DNA of 5,533 nt from Caryophanales bacterium (GTDB taxonomy: Bacteria > Bacillota_I > Bacilli_A > RFN20 > JAISJY01): positions 1 to 5,533 of the forward strand of contig JAISJY010000071.1 in the NCBI GenBank assembly GCA_031261365.1, read 5' to 3'. The notes beneath the pieces were generated by a model. The model worked only from the letters and a program-made list of their open reading frames with translations, was not told the DNA's origin and did no database searches. This document shows, one piece after another, positions 1 through 5,108 of the stretch (positions are counted from its first letter, which is position 1; the number at the start of each line of letters is the position of its first letter). Both the position numbers and the translations under genes were made by a program.

Positions 1-143
1 CTTTATTAAAAGAAAACAGTTTAGACTTACCTAAGGTTTTAGAAATAGCTCAAGAACTTAATGATAGAGGTTTTAATTTAGATTTTAAAAAGATAAAAAA
101 TGTTTCAACTTTAGTTCAAGAAATAAAGGAGCAATATGAATAA
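1..143 (+). CDS. ecfA2: ECF transporter ATP-binding subunit, C-terminal end only (probably EcfA2)
   Basis: Only the last 46 complete codons are present, read from position 3 to the TAA at 141-143; the 5' part lies outside the window. The visible tail begins LLKENSLDLPKVLEIAQEL. It has the L-P-K-V...A-x-x-L...G-F/L pattern and a helical end (VSTLVQEIKEQYE), which resembles the C-terminal dimerisation region of energy-coupling-factor ATPases. No Walker or signature motif is visible because those lie upstream. In this family the protein hydrolyses ATP on the cytoplasmic face to drive vitamin or metal uptake through EcfT and an S component. The call rests mainly on position: the gene overlaps ecfT by 8 nt, and the usual order is ecfA1-ecfA2-ecfT. 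Whether it is A1 or A2 cannot be settled from this fragment. The ecfT ribosome binding site (AAAGGAG, 125-131) lies inside it. Confidence 0.8.
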   Translation, partial: LLKENSLDLPKVLEIAQELNDRGFNLDFKKIKNVSTLVQEIKEQYE

Positions 144-969
144 TGCTTTAGGGAGGTATATTGATAAGGACACTCTTGTTCATAAAATAGACCCGAGAAT
201 AAAATTAATATCAATTATTGTTTTAACTGTTTGTTTATTTTTACCGAATATAGAGTTTGTCGGTTTAGGTTTTATTGGTTTCTTTGTTTTATTATTAGTA
301 ATCTTCGGAAAAATACCTTTAACTTATATTTTTAAACCTTTAAAATTCGTTTGGATAATGGTTGTTTTTTTGTTTATTGTTGATATGTTAACAACTAAAA
401 CAGGAACAGTTTGGTTTACATTATGGGGTATTAAGTTTTATCAAGAAGTATTTTTATCTATTTTATATATCTTATTAAGAGTAACAATGATGATAACAAT
501 TTCTATGATATTAACTGCTACCACTAAACCTTTGCATTTGAATTATGCTTTAGAATATTTAATGACACCTTTGAAATTAGTGAAGTTTCCTGTGGTTGAA
601 GTGAGTATGATGATTAGTATTGCTTTAAGATTTATCCCGACTATATCTTTAGAAACTCAAAGATTAATGAAGGCTCAATCAAGTAGGGGAGCTAATTTTC
701 AATCACCTAATATCTTTAAAAGAGTTGGAGCTTTAGTTTCTTTATTAGTTCCTTTATTTATTAGTGCCTTTGATAGAAGCGAACAATTAGCCGATGCGAT
801 GGAAGTTAAAGGCTTTGATATAGAAGTTAAAAGAAGCAAATATCAACAATTAAAATTTAGCTTAAAAGATTTGTTTTTTTTAATTTTTATCCTATTAATT
901 TTATTTGGGACTATACTTATTAGTATCTATTATGAGAATATTATTACATTTATCTTTTCTTGGTTCTAA
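136..969 (+). CDS. ecfT: ECF transporter transmembrane component EcfT
   Basis: This 277-residue integral membrane protein is close to the usual EcfT length of about 265. EcfT spans the membrane, holds the substrate-binding S component and couples it to the two EcfA ATPases for vitamin or trace-metal uptake. The N-terminal H-K-I-D-P-R-I-K-L (residues 16-24) is a family hallmark. Hydrophobic segments lie at about 23-37, 41-58, 68-84, 104-128 and 244-265. The cytoplasmic coupling-helix region spans about 140-230 and includes R-F-I-P-T-I (165-170). The two short XRX motifs that contact the ATPases appear as S-R-G (183-185) and V-K-G (224-226). The second has Lys225 where Arg is usual. The ATG at 136 is supported by AAAGGAG at 125-131 with a 4-nt gap. 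It overlaps the ecfA end by 8 nt and truA by 38 nt. No S component is in the window, so the substrate cannot be named; this may be a shared group-II module. Confidence 0.95.
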   Translation: MNNALGRYIDKDTLVHKIDPRIKLISIIVLTVCLFLPNIEFVGLGFIGFFVLLLVIFGKIPLTYIFKPLKFVWIMVVFLFIVDMLTTKTGTVWFTLWGIKFYQEVFLSILYILLRVTMMITISMILTATTKPLHLNYALEYLMTPLKLVKFPVVEVSMMISIALRFIPTISLETQRLMKAQSSRGANFQSPNIFKRVGALVSLLVPLFISAFDRSEQLADAMEVKGFDIEVKRSKYQQLKFSLKDLFFLIFILLILFGTILISIYYENIITFIFSWF

Positions 970-1660
970 TTATCACGGCTTTCAAAAACAAAAGAATGCT
1001 TTGACTATTCAAAATGTTTTAGAAAATAAACTATTTATTTTACATCAAGAAAAAACTAATATAGTGGGTTGTTCTAGAACGGATACAGGGGTTAATGCGG
1101 AGAGTTTTTATTGTCATTTTGATATTAAAGAAAACACTATTAATTATAAAAGAGCTTTAAACTCTTTATTACCTAATGATATATATGTTATTGATTATCA
1201 AAAGGTTTCTAATGATTTTCATGCTCGGTTTTCTTGTCTTAATAAAATATATGTTTATCGTTTTCAAACTGAATATGATTTATTTAAAAAAGACTTTACT
1301 TATTTTTATTGTCAATTTTTAGATATTCAAAAGATGGAAGAGTGTTGTACTTATTTGAAAGGTACTCATAATTTTTATGCTTTTACAACCAATGATGAAA
1401 AAGAAAGTTATTTAAGAACAATCTTTGAAGTTTATTTAATAAGAGAGGGAACTGAAATAATTTTTAGTATTAAAGGAGATGGCTTTTTAAGATATATGGT
1501 TAGAACTTTGAGTTCAGCTCTTTTAAATGTTGGTAAAGGTAAATTAAGTGTGACAGAGTTTCTAACTTTTTTAGACCAAGAAAACAAGAAATATAAAGAA
1601 AGATTACCCGGTTATGCTTTAACATTAAAGGAAGTTAATTATGAAAATATTAGCCACTGA
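932..1660 (+). CDS. truA: tRNA pseudouridine(38-40) synthase TruA
   Basis: This 242-residue cytoplasmic enzyme isomerises uridine to pseudouridine at positions 38-40 of the tRNA anticodon arm. The catalytic block reads C-S-R-T-D-T-G-V (residues 47-54), with Asp51 as the nucleophile. Ser replaces the common Gly of G-R-T-D. Other family landmarks are Y-H-G-F-Q (14-18), F-H-A-R-F (96-100), K-I-Y-V-Y-R with the conserved Tyr (105-110), G-T-H-N-F-Y-A-F (144-151), F-L-R-Y-M-V-R (185-191), V-G-K-G-K (200-204) and the C-terminal LPGYALTLKEV. I chose ATG 932 because M-R-I-x-L-x-L-x-F-x-G matches the normal TruA start. An in-frame TTG at 905 would add nine residues that do not belong to the family. ATG 932 has no clear Shine-Dalgarno sequence and lies inside ecfT (38-nt overlap), so initiation is probably coupled to ecfT translation. 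It ends in TGA. Confidence 0.95.
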   Translation: MRILLHLSFLGSNYHGFQKQKNALTIQNVLENKLFILHQEKTNIVGCSRTDTGVNAESFYCHFDIKENTINYKRALNSLLPNDIYVIDYQKVSNDFHARFSCLNKIYVYRFQTEYDLFKKDFTYFYCQFLDIQKMEECCTYLKGTHNFYAFTTNDEKESYLRTIFEVYLIREGTEIIFSIKGDGFLRYMVRTLSSALLNVGKGKLSVTEFLTFLDQENKKYKERLPGYALTLKEVNYENISH

Positions 1661-2462
1661 TTTAGATGGGACTTTGTTATACCCTAAAAGGTTATTTTCT
1701 TTAGTTTATAAACCTAATTTAAAGTTTATTCGGAAATGGAATGAAGCAGGTAATAAGGTTATTTTAATTAGTTCTAGAGGTAATATTTTTATTGAAAAGG
1801 TCATTAAACAATTAAACTTTCCTTGTTCTTATGTGGCTTATAATGGAGCAAAAGTATCTTGCCCTGATTTTATTAGAACAACTTCTGTTAATAAAGAAAA
1901 AATGAAAGAAATATTCGCCTATTGTGAAGGTCTTTCTCAAAGAATAAATGCTATTACTTATTTTGAAGATGGGGTTTATACTTTTTGGAGTCAAAAAATA
2001 GATTTTGTTACTTATATTATTGTTAAATCATTAAAGATATTTATGGGAAGAAGATATGAAAAGGTTGAAGTTAGAGGTTTTAAGAAGAAATTAGCTTCAA
2101 ATATGGAAATATATAAGTCTGTTTTTATTTTTTCTAATAAATCTTTAGCTAAGGAAAAGTTTTATAATTACTTAAAAGATAACTATTCAGCTTATTTTGA
2201 AATCCAAAATTTGAATCATGGAGTTGAAATAATTCCTCAAAATTTAAATAAAGGTAAGAGATTATTGGAAATAGTTGACTTTTACAAGTATAATCATAAT
2301 GATGTCTATTGTGTCGGTGATGACTTAAATGATTTATCAATGTTAGAATTATTTGAAAACTCCTTCGCGATGGCTCAAGGCTCGCCTCTTTTAAAAAGTA
2401 AGGCAAAGCATATTATAAAAGCGGTTAAAGATATAGGGAAATATATGGAGGAAGAGAAATGA
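1641..2462 (+). CDS. Cof-type HAD-superfamily (IIB) phosphatase
   Basis: This 273-residue protein has the usual length for the Cof/YidA-like HAD-IIB hydrolases, which are cytoplasmic Mg-dependent phosphatases acting on sugar phosphates, nucleotides or cofactor intermediates. Motif I is D-L-D-G-T-L-L (residues 7-13), with nucleophile Asp7 and acid/base Asp9. Motif II is I-S-S-R-G (43-47). The motif III lysine is probably Lys204 in N-K-G-K-R. Motif IV is G-D-D-L-N-D (226-231), with Asp227 and Asp231 as metal ligands. The C2-type cap should lie between roughly residues 85 and 190. The A-M-A-Q-G-S-P segment near the end matches the family's A-M-x-N-A region. All catalytic residues are present, so it is probably active; the substrate cannot be deduced. 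ATG 1641 has AAAGGAA at 1627-1633 with a 7-nt gap, inside truA (20-nt overlap). The TGA stop overlaps the next start as ATGA. Confidence 0.93.
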   Translation: MKILATDLDGTLLYPKRLFSLVYKPNLKFIRKWNEAGNKVILISSRGNIFIEKVIKQLNFPCSYVAYNGAKVSCPDFIRTTSVNKEKMKEIFAYCEGLSQRINAITYFEDGVYTFWSQKIDFVTYIIVKSLKIFMGRRYEKVEVRGFKKKLASNMEIYKSVFIFSNKSLAKEKFYNYLKDNYSAYFEIQNLNHGVEIIPQNLNKGKRLLEIVDFYKYNHNDVYCVGDDLNDLSMLELFENSFAMAQGSPLLKSKAKHIIKAVKDIGKYMEEEK

Positions 2463-3328
2463 ATAAATATACTCAAACAGGATTAAGACTATTTGAAATG
2501 CTACCAGCAAATAGGGAGTTTTTAGATTTACTAGTGGTAGATGGGGAATTGCCAGAACAATTAATAGAGTTTAGGGCAAAAAGATTAGATAGTTTAAGGA
2601 AAGACCCAATATGGAAACAAAATTATGAATTGAATGGGAAGAATGGGGCTGAATTAGAGGCTGACTTAAATCAACTTTATGATGATGTTTTTGTTAATAA
2701 AAAGATGTTAAATGTTATTGATGGAAAAATATATGCTGATAAACAATATCGGATGCCTTTATTAGATATGATTATTAAACTTTATCAAAGATATACTTTT
2801 TTTATTAATTCTCTTTTAAAACAAAATGAAGAGAGTAAAGAGTTTGATTTAGATACGAGATTTAATAAACTAATTGAGTTAGAAAGATATGTATGGGGTT
2901 TGGCTTTGGCTCGAGCATCTTTTAAACTTATTTTAGATTTTAAAGGTGAATTTGATAATGAAATTAAACAGTCTCAAGGACATGGAACACCTTTTATGAA
3001 CTTAATAAAAGAAGATATTCAAAAGTGTATTGGGATTATTAATTATGCTTTTGGACAATATAAAGGTGATTTATCAATGAATATGCAGAAAAATAATCAA
3101 GCTTTAGTTAAAGTTTTACAATTATTTTTAAATAATCAGCCTTTAGAAGAGGGTAAAAAAATAGGTGATGAAATTAATTTAGTTTTGAAAGACTTGCAAG
3201 ATAATTTACAAGCAGGAACAAGAGACTGGATTTCTAGATATCAAGACTTACATAAAGATTTTCAAGCTGAAATAAAAAAGGTGCGGGAGGCTAAAGCTTT
3301 AGAGACTGAAGCCCCAGCTGATAAATAA
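2459..3328 (+). CDS. uncharacterised, mainly helical cytoplasmic protein
   Basis: I do not recognise this 289-residue protein. It has no signal peptide and no convincing membrane segment. It is rich in Lys, Glu, Asp, Leu and Gln and looks almost entirely alpha-helical, with one cysteine (Cys190). Helical blocks are visible at about 30-48, 64-80, 98-125, 133-160, 180-200, 208-226 and 233-280. The last helix is highly charged (Y-Q-D-L-H-K-D-F-Q-A-E-I-K-K-V-R-E) and could form a coiled coil. It is followed by a short acidic, Ala/Pro-containing tail (278-289). The start is secure: GGAGG at 2448-2452 lies 6 nt before ATG 2459, and the ATGA overlap with the HAD stop implies translational coupling. 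Its place at the end of the ecfT-truA-HAD operon gives no specific function. The first 200 nt use more A- and G-ending codons than the rest of the gene. Confidence 0.85.
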   Translation: MNKYTQTGLRLFEMLPANREFLDLLVVDGELPEQLIEFRAKRLDSLRKDPIWKQNYELNGKNGAELEADLNQLYDDVFVNKKMLNVIDGKIYADKQYRMPLLDMIIKLYQRYTFFINSLLKQNEESKEFDLDTRFNKLIELERYVWGLALARASFKLILDFKGEFDNEIKQSQGHGTPFMNLIKEDIQKCIGIINYAFGQYKGDLSMNMQKNNQALVKVLQLFLNNQPLEEGKKIGDEINLVLKDLQDNLQAGTRDWISRYQDLHKDFQAEIKKVREAKALETEAPADK

Positions 3329-3346
3329 TTTGCAGTCATATAAATA

Positions 3347-3374
3347 GGAAGATAAACAATATTATCTTTTGTTT
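3347..3374 (+). terminator. possible operon terminator hairpin
   Basis: AAGATAA (3349-3355) and TTATCTT (3362-3368) are perfectly complementary around a 6-nt loop. Two G-T wobble pairs (3347-3348 with 3369-3370) can extend the stem, and GTTT follows. It lies about 20 nt after the last stop of the operon, the expected place for an intrinsic terminator. The stem contains only one G-C pair and the T tract is interrupted, so it would be weak. Confidence 0.4.
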
Positions 3375-3581
3375 CTAAATTGTAACTAGATAAAACATAA
3401 GATTTATTTATTTCATGTTTGGAATTATTAAGTAGATTTTTAAGAGCGTAATGCTTTTATCACTTTTAACTTTAATTGGTAATATTTGAACTTAATATTA
3501 ACTTTTTTGGTTATGTTTTTTGTGTATTTTTGTTGTTTAGAAAAACAGATAAAGCGAGAAAGGAATGTTTTTGTTTAAAAA

Positions 3582-3612
3582 TGCAGAATATTACTAAAAG
3601 TTGCAGAATATT
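3582..3612 (+). repeat. 11-bp direct repeat TGCAGAATATT, two copies 20 bp apart
   Basis: Exact copies lie at 3582-3592 and 3602-3612, separated by 9 nt. The 20-bp period is about two turns of DNA, so both copies would face the same side of the helix. The pair sits immediately upstream of the G8 run and extended -10 promoter. This suits a tandem regulator-binding site, although no regulator is visible in the window. Chance is possible but unlikely for an 11-mer so close by. Confidence 0.55.
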
Positions 3613-3614
3613 GC

Positions 3615-3622
3615 GGGGGGGG
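3615..3622 (+). repeat. G8 homopolymer run in the lipoprotein promoter
   Basis: Eight uninterrupted G residues follow TTGC. This is the longest G run in the window and stands out in DNA this AT-rich. It ends 17 bp upstream of the TATAAT box, so it occupies the -35 position and part of the spacer. Runs of this kind change length by slipped-strand mispairing, and in other bacteria such changes alter promoter strength. Function here is inferred. Confidence 0.75.
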
Positions 3623-3636
3623 TAGTAAAATATTTT

Positions 3637-3645
3637 TGATATAAT
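3637..3645 (+). promoter_or_regulatory. extended -10 promoter of the lipoprotein gene
   Basis: TGaTATAAT matches the extended -10 consensus at every position (TG at 3637-3638, TATAAT at 3640-3645). Transcription would begin near 3652, giving a leader of about 47 nt. No good -35 box lies at normal spacing, because that position is filled by the G8 run. The nearest -35-like hexamer, TTGCGG (3611-3616), is 23 bp away. The promoter may therefore depend on the extended -10, an activator at the upstream repeats, or the G-run length. Confidence 0.7.
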
Positions 3646-3669
3646 AGCAAAACGCAATTGTAGAATGAT

Positions 3670-3685
3670 TTATCTATAGAGATAA
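3670..3685 (+). promoter_or_regulatory. 5'-leader hairpin next to the lipoprotein ribosome binding site
   Basis: TTATCT (3670-3675) and AGATAA (3680-3685) form a perfect 6-bp stem with a 4-nt loop in the predicted leader. It ends one base before the ribosome-binding sequence AAAGAGG (3687-3693), which is 5 nt from ATG 3699. It could stabilise the 5' end of the message or tune ribosome access. The stem has one G-C pair, so the effect may be small. Confidence 0.4.
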
Positions 3686-3698
3686 GAAAGAGGATAAT

Positions 3699-4937
3699 AT
3701 GAGAAAAATTGTTTTGAGTGTAGCAATGTTAACGATTATATTATTTGGTTTAGTGAGTTGTTCTGGAGAAAATAATGTTTCAGAAGTAAAAGTAGTTGCA
3801 AATGATTCTAAAGGATATTCGGTTGACGATTTAATTGTACAAATTAATAAACAAAAAGCAATTCCAGAAAGAAAACTTATGAACTATGGATATTCAGGAA
3901 CGGATTTAGAGTATGTTCATAAAATTGGAACAATTAATGGTGCATTTGTAGGCTATTTTACAGATGCAATGTATTATGATGGAATAGGAGTTTCAAATTT
4001 AACTTACACAAAAAGTGAAGCCAAGGAAAATGCTTTAAATGAATCTATAACGAATATTGAAATGCAAACAAATGAAGTAAGAGGAAAAATTGAGGTAGAT
4101 ATAGCAAAAATTGTTCATCTTGGTTTTGAATATGCTCATACTTGGACATCTGGTAGTGAAAAGACAATAGGAAAGTCATATTCTGAAATGATTGAAAATG
4201 CCTCATCATATAGTTATGGTCTTTCTTCAGAACGGGGGGCAGGTTTTTTTGCAATTGCTGCATTTACTCGTTATTCTGTTTATCAAACTACAAAATATGA
4301 TTTAAAAACTAATGCTATTTCTGAAACTAAAATAACCTTTACACAGGATGTGAATGAACCAAGATTAAATATATATTTAGTTAAAGCTTCGGATGAAACA
4401 GGTTTTGATGGCGTTCTTGATGATATTAATCCAGGTCTTCAATCTATAAAGACTTTAACCAGTGAAGAAATCCAACAATGTAAAGATTTTTCCAAAACAA
4501 AAATTAAATCCACTTACACATTTGTTCATGGAAATGAAATGCTTCAAAATGATATATGGTTTAGTGATAGTTGGGGACCATACGAAAAATTAGACACAAT
4601 AAGCAATATTCTTGTAGAGACTGATGAGATAGTAAAGTTGGATTTATATAAATTATATTTTACTAAATTTGCAATTAGATTAAATTATAGCTTTCACTCA
4701 GAAAACACTAATAATGTTAGAATACAAATTAAAATTGTTAACAAAACAACTGGGTTACAAGTAGGCGAGACTTCGGAGCATGTTCCAAACGGAAGATATG
4801 ATGTAACTTTAAGTTTTAATGATTTTAAGGATGGAGATGTCTTTATTGTTGAAGTTAGACAAAGAAAAGTTGGAGGTTGGGGGACTGGTGGAATAAGATA
4901 TTATGCAAATAGAGAATACATAGTTACTTTTTCATAA
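3699..4937 (+). CDS. uncharacterised secreted lipoprotein
   Basis: I do not recognise this 412-residue protein. It begins with a type II signal peptide: M-R-K, a hydrophobic stretch (4-19) and lipobox L-V-S-C with Cys21, followed by S-G-E-N-N. It should be lipid-anchored on the outer face of the membrane. The central part (about 105-205) has a polar, Ser/Thr-rich stretch with alternating residues (THTW/SGSEK region, 147-172), then FFAIAAFTRYSVYQ (183-196). The C-terminal part (about 270-412) looks like a beta-sandwich of alternating hydrophobic strands. Some aerolysin-type or other pore-forming toxins share such a layout, but I see no diagnostic motif and treat that as speculation. ATG 3699 is supported by AAAGAGG. 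Its own promoter lies upstream, and it uses more gca, gga and aca codons than the preceding operon. A G6 run (4234-4239) and a T7 run (4244-4250) lie in the coding sequence. Confidence 0.88.
   Translation: MRKIVLSVAMLTIILFGLVSCSGENNVSEVKVVANDSKGYSVDDLIVQINKQKAIPERKLMNYGYSGTDLEYVHKIGTINGAFVGYFTDAMYYDGIGVSNLTYTKSEAKENALNESITNIEMQTNEVRGKIEVDIAKIVHLGFEYAHTWTSGSEKTIGKSYSEMIENASSYSYGLSSERGAGFFAIAAFTRYSVYQTTKYDLKTNAISETKITFTQDVNEPRLNIYLVKASDETGFDGVLDDINPGLQSIKTLTSEEIQQCKDFSKTKIKSTYTFVHGNEMLQNDIWFSDSWGPYEKLDTISNILVETDEIVKLDLYKLYFTKFAIRLNYSFHSENTNNVRIQIKIVNKTTGLQVGETSEHVPNGRYDVTLSFNDFKDGDVFIVEVRQRKVGGWGTGGIRYYANREYIVTFS
4234..4250 (+). repeat. G6 and T7 homopolymer runs within the lipoprotein gene
   Basis: Six G (4234-4239, covering Arg179-Gly180 and the first base of Ala181) and seven T (4244-4250, Gly182-Phe184) lie four bases apart. 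A one-base slip in either would shift frame in the middle of the protein and remove the C-terminal half. The lengths are modest, so slippage would be less frequent than in the G8 run. Confidence 0.45.
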
Positions 4938-4942
4938 TATAG

Positions 4943-4962
4943 AAAACTTAAACGGTTTTTTT
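4943..4962 (+). terminator. weak terminator-like hairpin after the lipoprotein gene
   Basis: AAAAC (4943-4947) can pair with GTTTT (4955-4959) around a 7-nt loop, and the T run continues to 4962. It lies 5 nt after the stop codon at 4935-4937. A stem of five pairs with one G-C is very weak, so this is tentative. Confidence 0.25.
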
Positions 4963-4976
4963 AAAAAAATAAATTG

Positions 4977-5005
4977 CTTTATAAGTAAATAATTTTAAAG
5001 TTTTT
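4977..5005 (+). terminator. second weak terminator-like inverted repeat
   Basis: CTTTA (4977-4981) is complementary to TAAAG (4996-5000), and five T (5001-5005) follow directly. The 14-nt loop may form two further pairs inside. The T run placed right after the stem favours a terminator, but the stem is short and AT-rich. It may act as an alternative or backup to the hairpin just upstream. Confidence 0.3.
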
Positions 5006-5096
5006 GATATTTCAATATAAACTATTGTTTTTATCTCATTTAGCATGAAGGAGAATAATTAATACAATAACGAACTCCGCTTCACTTTTCTTATCT

Positions 5097-5102
5097 TATA
5101 AT
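5097..5102 (+). promoter_or_regulatory. possible -10 box for the glycosyltransferase gene
   Basis: A perfect TATAAT ends 6 nt before ATG 5109, so transcription would start at or beside the A of the start codon and give a leaderless message. This would explain the lack of a ribosome binding site directly before the ATG. There is no recognisable -35 box at 16-18 bp and no extended -10 TG. In DNA this AT-rich, TATAAT can arise by chance. Confidence 0.35.
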
Positions 5103-5108
5103 TATATT

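Larger units (their letters stand above)
3329..3698. other. 370-bp intergenic region with promoter elements
   Basis: No + strand coding sequence longer than about 21 codons is visible, and I see no tRNA or riboswitch-like element. The left third holds a short AT-rich hairpin after the operon stop and an open minus-strand frame (to 3456) that might be a remnant. The middle (about 3460-3575) is T-rich and holds nothing I can name. The right third holds a direct repeat, a G8 run, an extended -10 promoter and a 5'-leader hairpin, all serving the lipoprotein gene downstream. Confidence 0.7.

Noticed and set aside
905..931. Upstream TTG start for TruA adding nine residues
   Set aside because: TruA proteins start at the M-R-I-x-L segment (ATG 932). 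The extra residues match nothing in the family, and TTG 905 has no ribosome binding site.
1812..1994. 60-codon open frame on the minus strand
   Set aside because: It lies fully inside the HAD gene, which has all its family motifs. Its translation resembles no protein and has no ribosome binding site, so it is an antisense shadow.
2149..2406. 85-codon open frame on the minus strand
   Set aside because: It is antisense to the catalytic C-terminal part of the HAD gene. Its His/Tyr/Leu-rich translation mirrors Asn/Asp/Lys codons of the true gene.
2459..2462. Reading TGA as tryptophan (mycoplasma code)
   Set aside because: Both TGA codons fall at natural family ends, with the next gene starting over or near them. 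None occurs within the conserved genes, where Trp is TGG.
3451..3578. Short + strand ORFs in the intergenic region (ATG 3451, about 12 codons; ATG 3513, about 21 codons)
   Set aside because: They are too short, have no ribosome binding site at correct spacing, and their content is what T-rich DNA gives by chance.
4045..4263. 72-codon open frame on the minus strand
   Set aside because: It is antisense within the lipoprotein gene, with a Gln/Phe/Leu-rich composition and no start signal. The + strand frame has a signal peptide, promoter and ribosome binding site.
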